From: Spirochaetales bacterium
GTDB lineage: Bacteria; Spirochaetota; Spirochaetia; Treponematales; Treponemataceae
Reading direction: 5' to 3'
Assembly (NCBI GenBank): GCA_003246335.1
Contig: QKAR01000152.1
Coordinates: forward strand, 1 to 54,788
Length of the DNA stretch: 54,788 nt
Position 1 is the stretch's first letter. Each line of letters starts with the position of its first letter. Below the pieces are notes generated by a model. The model was not told the DNA's origin. It did no database searches and saw nothing but the letters and a program-made list of their open reading frames with translations. Below, in pieces: positions 8,063 through 15,222 of the stretch. Made by a program: the position numbers and the translations under genes.

Positions 8063-8692
8063 GTGGGGATTTCAAAACCTGCGGCAGAGCGGCTTTCTCA
8101 GCTCGCCCGTCTGTTAGAACAGCGAGACGCCGCAACCTCGATTACCTCATCGGAGCTCGAACGCATCACCGGATGGCCGAGCCATACGATTAGAAAAGAC
8201 ATTTCCGCGCTTTCCGGCGCGACTGAAATTTCCACCACGTCGGGGTACGATCCCAAACGTCTCGCCGCGGCGATCCGGGAAGCCCTCGGTTTTACCAACG
8301 AACCAACCCGCTGTTGCGTCGTCGGCCTGGGCCGAATCGGCTCCTCGTTTCTCGACTACGAGGGTTTCGCCGGCACGACTTTCGATCTCTGCGCCGGCTT
8401 CGACTCAAACGTCAACCGCATCGAAATCCTAAAGGCTAACTTCCCCCTCTACCCCGCTTTCAAAATGAAAGACGTGATTCCGCGGCTCGGTATCACCGCG
8501 GCCATTTTATGCGTCCCAAGCGAACAAGCGCAGCAAACCGCCGACAAGCTCATTGAAAGCGGGATCGTCGGTCTCGTTAATTTTACCCCGACGATACTTT
8601 CGGTTCCGCAAGCAATCGAAGTAGAAAACGTATCGATCATCGACGCGCTCGGAAGCCTTACGGCCCGGCTCGCCGCGAAAAAAACGCGATAG
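8063..8692 (+). CDS. rex: Redox-sensing transcriptional repressor Rex
   Basis: 209 aa, exactly the family length. An N-terminal winged-helix DNA-binding domain (SSELERITGWPSHTIRKDIS) is followed by a Rossmann NAD(H)-binding domain with GLGRIG at about residue 88 and DYEGF just after it, then AAILCVPSEQAQ and GLVNFTP as in other Rex proteins. Rex binds its operators when the NADH/NAD+ ratio is low and lets go when NADH rises. The start is GTG at 8063 with AGGAGG 6 nt upstream. Two Rex operators flank its promoter, so it is probably autoregulated. It is first in an operon with serC (12 nt downstream) and serA. Confidence 0.93.
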   Translation: MGISKPAAERLSQLARLLEQRDAATSITSSELERITGWPSHTIRKDISALSGATEISTTSGYDPKRLAAAIREALGFTNEPTRCCVVGLGRIGSSFLDYEGFAGTTFDLCAGFDSNVNRIEILKANFPLYPAFKMKDVIPRLGITAAILCVPSEQAQQTADKLIESGIVGLVNFTPTILSVPQAIEVENVSIIDALGSLTARLAAKKTR

Positions 8693-8704
8693 AAGGAGCG
8701 AACT

Positions 8705-9817
8705 ATGAACAGGGTGTACAATTTCTCCGCTGGACCGTCCATGCTTCCCGAGGACGTGCTTAAGCAGGCCGCGGCCGAGATGCTCGACTGCAACGGAACC
8801 GGTCAGTCAGTCATGGAGATGAGCCATCGATCAAAGGCCTTCGAGCCGATCATCGCCAAAACAGAGGCAACGCTCCGAGAGCTCATGGGAATACCTTCAA
8901 ACTACAAAGTGTTGTTTCTCCAAGGCGGCGCAAGCCTTCAGTTCTCCATGGTTCCGCTCAATCTCAAGCGGATCGGGAAAGCGGCCTACATCGACACGGG
9001 CGTATGGTCGGGCAAAGCCATTAAGGAAGCCAAGCGCTTTTTGAGCGTCGATACCATCGCCTCATCCAAAGACAAAAACTTCACGTACGTGCCCCGAGTC
9101 GACGCGATTAAGGGCGATTACGATTACGCTCACGTCACCTCGAACAACACGATTTTCGGCACGAAATACGCGAAGTTCCCCGAAACGGGCGACATTCCGC
9201 TCGTCTGCGACGCCTCCTCGAACATTCTTTCCGAGCCGATGGACGTCTCAAAGTTCGGGATTATTTACGCGGGAGCGCAGAAAAACCTCGCGCCCGCCGG
9301 CGTCACCGTCGTCATCATCCGAGAGGATCTGATCCGCGGCCCGGAACATGCGGCGGGAGACCTCCCCGCGGACGTTCCGACCATGCTCCGCTACGACACG
9401 CACGCGAACGAAGGCTCTATGTTCAACACGCCGCCCTGTTACTCGGTGTACGTAATGGGTCTCGTGCTCGAATATTTGAAGAAAAACGGGGGACTTCCCG
9501 CCATAACCGCGAAAAACCGCGAGAAGGCGAAAATTTTGTACGACTATCTCGACGCAAGCGCCTTTTTCCGTCCGACCGCCGAAAAAGAAAGCCGATCGCT
9601 CATGAACGTCCCGTTCCTGACTGTCATCGAGGATAAGGAAAAAGCCGAGGCGATGAATAAAAAATTCGTCGCGGAAGCCGCGAAGGCAGGGCTCGTCAAT
9701 CTCGCCGGTCATCGGCTCGTCGGGGGCATGCGGGCGTCCATTTACAACTATATGCCGACCGAAGGCGTCCGCGCCCTCGTCGAATTCATGAAGCGATTCG
9801 AGAAGGAGAACGCCTGA
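8705..9817 (+). CDS. serC: Phosphoserine aminotransferase
   Basis: 370 aa, PLP-dependent class V aminotransferase, second step of serine biosynthesis: 3-phosphohydroxypyruvate plus glutamate gives phosphoserine. The N-terminus NFSAGPSMLPEDVLKQAAAE is diagnostic, followed by MEMSHRS, LQGGASLQF and YAGAQKNLAPAG, which holds the PLP-binding lysine; GGMRASIYN near the C-terminus is also typical. AAGGAG lies 7 nt before the ATG. The TGA stop overlaps the serA ATG by one base (TGATG), so translation is coupled. Transcribed from the Rex-controlled promoter. Confidence 0.95.
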   Translation: MNRVYNFSAGPSMLPEDVLKQAAAEMLDCNGTGQSVMEMSHRSKAFEPIIAKTEATLRELMGIPSNYKVLFLQGGASLQFSMVPLNLKRIGKAAYIDTGVWSGKAIKEAKRFLSVDTIASSKDKNFTYVPRVDAIKGDYDYAHVTSNNTIFGTKYAKFPETGDIPLVCDASSNILSEPMDVSKFGIIYAGAQKNLAPAGVTVVIIREDLIRGPEHAAGDLPADVPTMLRYDTHANEGSMFNTPPCYSVYVMGLVLEYLKKNGGLPAITAKNREKAKILYDYLDASAFFRPTAEKESRSLMNVPFLTVIEDKEKAEAMNKKFVAEAAKAGLVNLAGHRLVGGMRASIYNYMPTEGVRALVEFMKRFEKENA

Positions 9818-11031
9818 TGTTTAAGATTCAAACGCTCAATAAAATCGCCCCGGAAGGGCTCGCGCGGTTTTCCCGCGATAACTATGAAATCGCGAGCGAA
9901 ATCCTTAACCCCGACGCCATCCTCGTGCGATCCGCCGAAATGGCCGAGCTGGCGGTTCCCGACACCGTTAAGGCAGTCGCCCGCGCGGGCGCCGGCGTGA
10001 ACAACATTCCCGTCGCGAAATATACCGAGCGGGGCATCGTCGTGTTCAACACGCCCGGCGCAAACGCGAACGCGGTGAAGGAACTCGTGCTCGGCGCGCT
10101 CATTTTTTCCAGCCGCCCCGTCCATCGCGCGGCTGACTGGGCGAAAGGCCTCGCCGGCAAAGGGGACGAGATTCCCGAACTCGCCGAAAAGGGAAAAAGC
10201 CAGTTCGTCGGCCCCGAAATCAAGGGGAAAACGCTCGGCGTTATCGGTCTCGGCGCCATTGGCGCGATGGTCGCGAACGACGCGGTCTCGCTCGGCATGA
10301 ACGTCATCGGGTACGACCCCTTTATTTCCGTGGATTCGGCCTGGTCCCTTTCCCGCGCCGTGCATAAGGCCGAAAGCCTCGACGCCCTGCTCGCGAAAGC
10401 GGACTACATTACCATTCACATGCCGCAAACGAACGACACGAAAGGCTTCATCAACGCCGATAAACTGCGCATCATGAAAAAGGGCGTTCGCGTGCTCAAT
10501 TTCGCGCGCGGAGGGCTCGTGAACAACGCCGACATGATCGCCGCCGTGAAAGAGGGAAAAGTCGCGTGCCACATTACCGACTTCGCGGACGAGGCCCTGC
10601 TCGCGACGGAAGGAATCCTGTGCCTGCCGCACTTAGGCGCCTCGACCCCCGAAGCCGAGGACAACTGCGCGTTCATGGCGGTCGAGCAGCTCATCGACTT
10701 CCTCGAAAACGGCAATATCGTAAACTCGGTGAATTTCCCCAAATGCAAAATCGATGGTTGCATCCCGGAACGCGGATCGCGGCTGTGCATTTCGAATAAA
10801 AACGTCCCTAACATGATCGGGCAGATCACGAGCATCCTCGCCGGCGCGAAGCTCAACATCGCCTCGATGACGAACCAAAACCGCGCCGACGTGGCGTATA
10901 ACCTCATTGACGTGGAGGATCGCGTCAACGCGAATGTGCTGGCGAACCTTCAGGATATCGATGGCGTCATCGCCGTTCGCGCGATTGACGGCGGCAATTT
11001 TTGTCGGGCCGCGCCGGATGAGGCCGACTGA
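9817..11031 (+). CDS. serA: D-3-phosphoglycerate dehydrogenase
   Basis: 404 aa. Oxidises 3-phosphoglycerate with NAD+, the first and NADH-producing step of serine biosynthesis. Seen: the NAD-binding motif GVIGLGAIGAMVAND at about residues 145-160, NFARGGLVNN with the catalytic Arg, and CLPHLGASTPEAEDN with the catalytic His. After residue 320 there is a C-terminal ACT-type domain (NVPNMIGQITSILAGAKLNI), the usual serine-binding regulatory module. Its product NADH is the signal that releases Rex, so the operon could form a feedback loop. No phosphoserine phosphatase (serB) is in the window. Confidence 0.94.
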   Translation: MFKIQTLNKIAPEGLARFSRDNYEIASEILNPDAILVRSAEMAELAVPDTVKAVARAGAGVNNIPVAKYTERGIVVFNTPGANANAVKELVLGALIFSSRPVHRAADWAKGLAGKGDEIPELAEKGKSQFVGPEIKGKTLGVIGLGAIGAMVANDAVSLGMNVIGYDPFISVDSAWSLSRAVHKAESLDALLAKADYITIHMPQTNDTKGFINADKLRIMKKGVRVLNFARGGLVNNADMIAAVKEGKVACHITDFADEALLATEGILCLPHLGASTPEAEDNCAFMAVEQLIDFLENGNIVNSVNFPKCKIDGCIPERGSRLCISNKNVPNMIGQITSILAGAKLNIASMTNQNRADVAYNLIDVEDRVNANVLANLQDIDGVIAVRAIDGGNFCRAAPDEAD

Positions 11032-11058
11032 CACTTAGCCCTTTTTCATGAAAATTCA

Positions 11059-11089
11059 GGGAAAAACGGGAAAAACTCCCGTTTTTCCC
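11059..11089. terminator. Perfect 13-bp inverted repeat after serA
   Basis: Arms GGGAAAAACGGGA and TCCCGTTTTTCCC around the loop AAAAC, 28 nt after the serA stop. It would form a strong RNA hairpin. The T run of a classical terminator is not directly adjacent (a TTTTTT lies about 13 nt further on), so it may terminate or protect the 3' end. Confidence 0.55.
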
Positions 11090-11130
11090 GTAAATTTACG
11101 CTTTTTTACTTTTTAAACTCCACTCGACGC

Positions 11131-11159
11131 TTGCACATCCTGAAAACCCCCGCTATAGT
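11131..11159 (+). promoter_or_regulatory. Promoter of the lytic transglycosylase gene
   Basis: TTGCAC (11131-11136), 17-nt spacer, TATAGT (11154-11159). Expected +1 is about 11166, giving a 38-nt leader with GGAG 10 nt before the ATG. A 19-codon out-of-frame ORF (11179-11238) starts in this leader and overlaps the gene start. Confidence 0.65.
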
Positions 11160-11203
11160 CTCACCTACTTGAAAACGTATGAAAATAATGGAGTTTTTCG
11201 CGG

Positions 11204-11947
11204 ATGACACAAACGACAGAGAAGTCTGCCTATCCTAAAAAAATTTTGCTTTCCGTATTTATCTTCGCCATCGTCATACTCACGGGTAAAATTATTTATT
11301 CTCAATTTGATTCGATTTCCTTGAGTTTCCTCAACACCGATTCGTCGACCGCCGATCTCGCGAGCATGGTAGCGCCGGAACTTTTTCACCAGAAAGCCCT
11401 TGAAACGGGGGCTCAAATCGATCCCAGCCTCACGCTCTACCGTTCTGATCTCGCAAAAGCCGACGTTCTATGGTTTTATTCCCACATAACCGGGAGCGAG
11501 ACGATAGCGCGCATCATTCTCGACAAAGCCGAGCAGAACGACGTCCCGCCGCCGCTCGCGTTCGCCCTCGCCTGGGAAGAAAGCCATTTTCAGCCAAAGG
11601 CCGTCAACCGCAACGCCACATCGACGGACCGCGGCCTCTATCAGCTCAATAACAAAGCATTCCCCAAATTGACCGAGAGGGATTTTTTCAATCCCGAAAC
11701 GAGCGCGAACTACGGCCTTTCTCACCTGAGCTACTGCCTCGACCTATCGGGAAACGAAGTCGCCGCCCTCGCCATGTACAACGCGGGCACGACGAAAGTC
11801 CGAAACGATAAAACGCCGAAGCGGACGCTCGACTATATTTCGAGAATTCTCAGCTATAAAGAGGGCCTCGAGAAACTTTTCGCCCAGCAAGTCGCGAACC
11901 GCTACGCCGTCTCAAGCGACGGGAAAGTCACGGCCGCGAAAAAATAA
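11204..11947 (+). CDS. Membrane-anchored lytic transglycosylase (SLT domain)
   Basis: 247 aa. An N-terminal signal-anchor (about residues 13-32, ILLSVFIFAIVILTGKIIYS) points to action in the periplasm. The SLT domain starts near residue 110: FALAWEESHFQPKAVN contains the catalytic Glu (ES motif), followed by RGLYQLN and AALAMYNAGTTKV, the standard goose-lysozyme-like motifs. It should cleave the MurNAc-GlcNAc bond of peptidoglycan. A GGAG ribosome binding site lies 10 nt upstream. The 3' end is only 2 nt from the stop of the convergent GH5 gene. Confidence 0.88.
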   Translation: MTQTTEKSAYPKKILLSVFIFAIVILTGKIIYSQFDSISLSFLNTDSSTADLASMVAPELFHQKALETGAQIDPSLTLYRSDLAKADVLWFYSHITGSETIARIILDKAEQNDVPPPLAFALAWEESHFQPKAVNRNATSTDRGLYQLNNKAFPKLTERDFFNPETSANYGLSHLSYCLDLSGNEVAALAMYNAGTTKVRNDKTPKRTLDYISRILSYKEGLEKLFAQQVANRYAVSSDGKVTAAKK

Positions 11948-11949
11948 TC

Positions 11950-13839
11950 TCATTCCGCGGGAAGCGGGTACACGAACGCGGTTACGCGGGCCTCGCCGCT
12001 CGTCGTCACGAGAAGTCGCTGCGCAGCCGGAAGCTCCTCCAACTCCGCGTCCCCGCCCTCGAACGAGGAGCGCCATCCTTCGGGAAACCAGTGATTCGGC
12101 ACGTAAATTTCGGTTACCCCGGCGACGGCGTCCCAAGTAAGGCTGAATCGGCGGTTTTTCCGATCGAAGCCCATCTTCACCGGAAAGCCGCTTATCGCCA
12201 TAGCATAGGGGCGGCTAAAGCCCCGAACGGCGCGCCCATCGCCGTCGCTCGCGGAATAAATCGAAAGGTCTTCCGTGTTCCAGCCGTCGCCCGATTCATG
12301 GGTATTTGAAGCCGAATAATTCCAGATAGTCGAATGCAATAATTGGGAATCGATCGCGTCGTAATACTGACCGAGCGCGGATTCTTGCGCGGAGTAATCC
12401 CCCGTTCGATACGAACGTCCCTTGCATAAGTCGAAAGGAACGCCGAATTCCCCCAAAAGAGCCGGAATGCCCTCGCCCCTCGGACGATCGGTAAAACGAG
12501 CTATCTGTTGACCCGAGACCCGCGCCGTCGCGCCCGGCCCGACGGAAACAGCGGAAGTTTCGCTGTCCGCGATTATCCACGAATGCCATTTTTTCGTCAG
12601 TAAGGTAATTCCGTCATACCAGTGGAACGCCTCCACGACGGAAAGGGATGAGCCGCCCTCGAGCGCGCGATCTTCCTCCGACCAGGAAACCCGGTGCGCG
12701 TGCGGGACGCCCTCGACGAAAAAAATATAATGCCCATGTTTTTTCGACAGGGCTTCCATAAAGCGACGCTGAAACGGCTTCAAAAAGCATTCGGCGAACG
12801 TCTCACCCCCCGATTTAGAGGGAGAAGATCTCGCCCATTCCGGCCGTTTCGAAAACCAATTATCTTTTTTAACCACCGGTATGCCGGATTCGATTGCCCA
12901 AACGCCTGCCTCGAGCCAAGGGCAAACAAAGCCCTCGCGAAAAAGGGATTCTCCCGAGGGATTAAGCGGCTCAACCCCGTTTCGGCGCAATTTTCCGGCA
13001 AGCGAAACGCGCGCGACTTTTTGGGGAAAACCCGACGCCGCCGCGATTGCCTGAAACGCGGTCGGAACGGCGCCCGAAGGCGCGGTAATTCGCTGGTGCT
13101 GGGAAAGGCTCGAAAGCCCGATAAACCCGTAATGGGGTTCGTTTAGCGTGCCGAAGCCTATTATCGCGTCGCAATCTTTTAGTCGCCGCGCCGCGTGCTT
13201 CATCGCGTCGATGAAATGGTCTTGGAGCCAATCCTGAACCGGAACCCCGTCAACATAGCGCCCCGGAGCGAAAGTATTGCCGCCAAAAAAAAGCGTCCAC
13301 ATCGTCGCGTTCGCGTACCGAAGGTAATTAAATCCCCAACTCATCGGGGTATACGACTCGCCCTCCGAGGCTTGGGTAAAGGCCGCTCCGGTTTCGGTTA
13401 TCTTTGGCAAGTCAAAACCGAGCGCCTCGAGCGTCCATCCCGGAGCCCCATCGCCGCCGGTCCAGCGGCTCCAAACATCCTGATGCGGGTCGATAAAGAC
13501 GGAAATTCCGTAATTTTCCGCCTTTTTCAGGATTTCGCGCGCATACGCGAGATACTCTTCGTCGTATATCCCCGGCCCCGCATGCTCGACCGCTTCCCAC
13601 GTAATGACGAAGCGTACAAGGTTGAAGCCCCATCCGGCGAGCCGCGCAAAATGTTCGTCCGCCTGTGACAGCGGAAACGGTCGCCCAACGAACGTAACGT
13701 CGAACGAAAGGGGATTCCCTTCGGGGAAAACGGGAATTTTACTGTCGCCGCCGAGATTGCAACCGCGCCACAGCGCAATTCTTCCCGAACGATCGCGAAT
13801 ATGGATGCCATCCACGGCATAACGCGCTGGTGTTTTCAT
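11950..13839 (-). CDS. GH5 family beta-glycosidase, sterylglucosidase/glucosylceramidase-like (GH5_12 type)
   Basis: 629 aa, no signal peptide, probably cytoplasmic. Features of clan GH-A family 5: NLVRFVITWEAVE, VFIDPHQDVWSRWTGGDGAP followed by GWTLE, GTLNEPHYG with the acid/base Glu (about residue 253), and ALLGEFGVPF with the nucleophile Glu (about residue 473). The PHQDVWSR-GGDGAPGW block resembles the fungal and bacterial GH5_12 enzymes that remove glucose from sterol or ceramide glucosides rather than cellulases. Substrate is inferred. AGGGG lies 8 nt before the ATG. Convergent with the transglycosylase gene. Confidence 0.8.
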   Translation of the reverse strand: MKTPARYAVDGIHIRDRSGRIALWRGCNLGGDSKIPVFPEGNPLSFDVTFVGRPFPLSQADEHFARLAGWGFNLVRFVITWEAVEHAGPGIYDEEYLAYAREILKKAENYGISVFIDPHQDVWSRWTGGDGAPGWTLEALGFDLPKITETGAAFTQASEGESYTPMSWGFNYLRYANATMWTLFFGGNTFAPGRYVDGVPVQDWLQDHFIDAMKHAARRLKDCDAIIGFGTLNEPHYGFIGLSSLSQHQRITAPSGAVPTAFQAIAAASGFPQKVARVSLAGKLRRNGVEPLNPSGESLFREGFVCPWLEAGVWAIESGIPVVKKDNWFSKRPEWARSSPSKSGGETFAECFLKPFQRRFMEALSKKHGHYIFFVEGVPHAHRVSWSEEDRALEGGSSLSVVEAFHWYDGITLLTKKWHSWIIADSETSAVSVGPGATARVSGQQIARFTDRPRGEGIPALLGEFGVPFDLCKGRSYRTGDYSAQESALGQYYDAIDSQLLHSTIWNYSASNTHESGDGWNTEDLSIYSASDGDGRAVRGFSRPYAMAISGFPVKMGFDRKNRRFSLTWDAVAGVTEIYVPNHWFPEGWRSSFEGGDAELEELPAAQRLLVTTSGEARVTAFVYPLPAE

Positions 13840-13888
13840 AACTTTCCCCTACGGCGCGAGGCGCGAAGCTCAGGCCGCGCGCCCGCGT

Positions 13889-13914
13889 AAAAAAAAAGGA
13901 CCCCACAGGGGTCC
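13889..13914 (-). terminator. Rho-independent terminator of the ptsN-like gene
   Basis: On the minus strand, hairpin GGACCCC-TGT-GGGGTCC (13898-13914) followed by nine T (13889-13897). It lies 49 nt after the ptsN-like stop. Confidence 0.85.
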
Positions 13915-13962
13915 CTTCGTACAACCGGAATTCGCGACGGAGCGTATTTCGGAATCTTCGTA

Positions 13963-14409
13963 CTATTCGGTCAAAATCCGAATGACTTCGGACTTGTCGT
14001 TCGACTTCAGGATTTCCTGTCTTTTTTCTGCGCTCTTGAAAAGCAAGCTTACTTCCGCGAGGAACTGAAGATGCGGGCCGGTTTTGTCGACCGGAGAGAG
14101 CGTCATGATGAAAATGCGGCACGGTTCCTGATCGAGGGAGTCAAAATCAACCGGATTATCCGAAATACCCATGCAAGCGACGAGGTCGTCGACCGAGTCG
14201 GTTTTTCCGTGGGGAATGGCTATGCCATGCTTCATACCCGTCGACATTTTGCGTTCGCGATCGAGAACGCAGGCACGAGCGGCGGTCTTATCCTTAACTT
14301 TCCCTGCCTTGACAAGAATATCAAGCAGCTCGTCAATAATCGCCTCTTTGGAGGTGCCTTTAAGATGAAGATCAACGGTATCCGTCGTCAATACGGTTTT
14401 CAGGTTCAT
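13963..14409 (-). CDS. ptsN: PTS IIA protein of the nitrogen/fructose type (PtsN-like), copy 1
   Basis: 148 aa, the usual EIIA-Ntr length. The phosphorylated His is in MKHGIAIPHGKTDSVDDLVA (about residues 56-75), and FIMTLSPVDKTGPHLQFLAE is typical. PtsN-type IIA proteins act as regulatory phosphate acceptors, not sugar importers. A longer frame reaches 14469, but a TTGACT-17-TAAACT promoter puts +1 at 14410, directly before the ATG at 14409, and the shorter product starts at the normal PtsN N-terminus. A second paralogue lies at 44807-45271. It is divergent from the small unknown gene at 14468 and followed by a good terminator. Confidence 0.85.
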   Translation of the reverse strand: MNLKTVLTTDTVDLHLKGTSKEAIIDELLDILVKAGKVKDKTAARACVLDRERKMSTGMKHGIAIPHGKTDSVDDLVACMGISDNPVDFDSLDQEPCRIFIMTLSPVDKTGPHLQFLAEVSLLFKSAEKRQEILKSNDKSEVIRILTE

Positions 14410-14416
14410 AAGATGC

Positions 14417-14445
14417 AGTTTACGTTCCTTCATAGGAAAAGTCAA
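14417..14445 (-). promoter_or_regulatory. Promoter of the ptsN-like gene; leaderless
   Basis: Minus-strand TTGACT (14440-14445), 17-nt spacer, TAAACT (14417-14422). Expected +1 is 14410, one base before the ATG. Confidence 0.75.
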
Positions 14446-14455
14446 GGTTTTTATG

Positions 14456-14461
14456 TATGAT
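14456..14461 (+). promoter_or_regulatory. -10 hexamer of the gene at 14468; +1 on the ATG
   Basis: TATGAT with expected +1 at 14468, the A of the ATG. No good -35 is seen, so this is supported only by its position. Confidence 0.4.
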
Positions 14462-14467
14462 AGAACC

Positions 14468-14857
14468 ATGACGGATATTGATAAATTTTATTCCGACGGA
14501 GAGCGCATCATGAAACGCGCCGCCGCCGCGCAGACGGGAAATAAGAAAATTGCGGAAGATCTCGCTCGACTCTTCCAAGTCGCGGCGCGCGGATACGATG
14601 TCATCGCGGAAAGTCTATCGAATTATTGGATTGCGACCTACGCTGACGGACTTTCGGGCGAAAACGAACGGAAAGCCGCGATTGAGTGGTTCGCGAACGT
14701 ACTGGCCCTTTTTGATGGGGAATTCATGCCGGACATGGATTTCGAGGATCGGGATTGGGATGAGATCAGGGAAACCGTTTCAGCCGAAGCCGAAACCCTC
14801 AACCTAGACGTTCTCACGTCGATAATGACGGTTATCGTGGAGCGAAAAAAAACGTGA
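14468..14857 (+). CDS. Hypothetical small acidic protein
   Basis: 129 aa, helical, acidic, no membrane segment, no family recognised. The N-terminal half (GERIMKRAAAAQTGNKKIAE) is basic and the middle contains a DMDFEDRDWDE acidic cluster. The ATG at 14468 is chosen over an upstream ATG (14453) because TATGAT at 14456-14461 puts +1 exactly there and no Shine-Dalgarno exists. It is divergent from the ptsN-like gene, and its stop is followed within 10 nt by the promoter of the structured RNA. Function unknown. Confidence 0.7.
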   Translation: MTDIDKFYSDGERIMKRAAAAQTGNKKIAEDLARLFQVAARGYDVIAESLSNYWIATYADGLSGENERKAAIEWFANVLALFDGEFMPDMDFEDRDWDEIRETVSAEAETLNLDVLTSIMTVIVERKKT

Positions 14858-14864
14858 TTTTTCG

Positions 14865-14893
14865 TTGACTTTCCGGAACTCGCGAACGATATT
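14865..14893 (+). promoter_or_regulatory. Promoter of the structured RNA
   Basis: TTGACT (14865-14870), 17-nt spacer, GATATT (14888-14893). Expected +1 is about 14900. Confidence 0.6.
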
Positions 14894-14899
14894 TAAGTC

Positions 14900-15194
14900 G
14901 TAGAGAGGAATGATCGACACCATACCGATAGAGGGTGTCCACCGCAGGCGCGTATTGGCGGGTGGGCACGGATGTACGAGACTCTGTGCGCGAAAAAAGG
15001 AGGGTTCCTTGACGGAAAATCCACCTGAGTTACGACGCCGGGGCGAACCCGGCTCGAGGCTATGATGAAGAACCTGCGGAGTCCAAGCGCAGGGAAAAAT
15101 AACCGTGGCCAAAGTTCGCCAATGAACGCGAACAACTCCCCGATGGGGGCAAAAGGCCCTGACAAGCCGGTAACAGACCGGCTTGTCTTATTTT
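14900..15194 (+). ncRNA. Unassigned structured non-coding RNA, about 295 nt
   Basis: A complete non-coding transcription unit between the gene ending at 14857 and the radical SAM gene. It has its own promoter (14865-14893) and an intrinsic terminator (15161-15194), and no credible ORF. By eye it folds into a chain of hairpins: 14916-14939 (GACACC/GGTGTC), 14940-14964 (CACCGC/GCGGGTG, one bulge), 14966-14989 (GCACGGA/TCTGTGC), 14999-15022, 15037-15053 (GCCGGG/CCCGGC), 15073-15093 (CCTGCG/CGCAGG), 15114-15133 (GTTCGC/GCGAAC) and 15138-15148. I looked for the signatures of RNase P, tmRNA, SRP RNA and the TPP and cobalamin riboswitches and did not find them. It could be a housekeeping RNA too divergent to recognise, a regulatory RNA or a novel family. 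Confidence 0.6.
15161..15194 (+). terminator. Intrinsic terminator of the structured RNA
   Basis: GACAAGCCGG, 7-nt loop, CCGGCTTGTC, then TTATTTT. A ten-base-pair perfect stem. The promoter of the next gene begins inside it. Confidence 0.9.
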
Positions 15195-15212
15195 AAACCC
15201 TCTTGGTATACT
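15183..15212 (+). promoter_or_regulatory. Promoter of the radical SAM gene
   Basis: TTGTCT (15183-15188, within the terminator stem), 18-nt spacer, TATACT (15207-15212). Expected +1 is 15219, 4 nt before the ATG at 15223; no Shine-Dalgarno. Confidence 0.55.
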
Positions 15213-15222
15213 CCGAAAAACC

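Noticed and set aside
11179-11238. 19-codon upstream ORF overlapping the transglycosylase start
   Set aside because: No ribosome binding site of its own; could be leader regulation but nothing beyond chance supports it.
14998-15096. Resemblance to a TPP riboswitch (CTGAG, GAACCTG and GCGCAGGGAA pieces in order)
   Set aside because: The conserved TPP core with a CTGG/CCAG helix between GAACCTG and GCGnAGGGA is missing, and the following gene is a radical SAM enzyme with no thiamin link. Probably chance matches in a structured RNA.
14900-15194. RNase P RNA or cobalamin riboswitch
   Set aside because: The universal RNase P segment GAGGAAAGUCC and the cobalamin core GGGAAnnnGGUG are absent, although GAAGAACCTGC and GGTAACAGACCGGCTTG look superficially similar.
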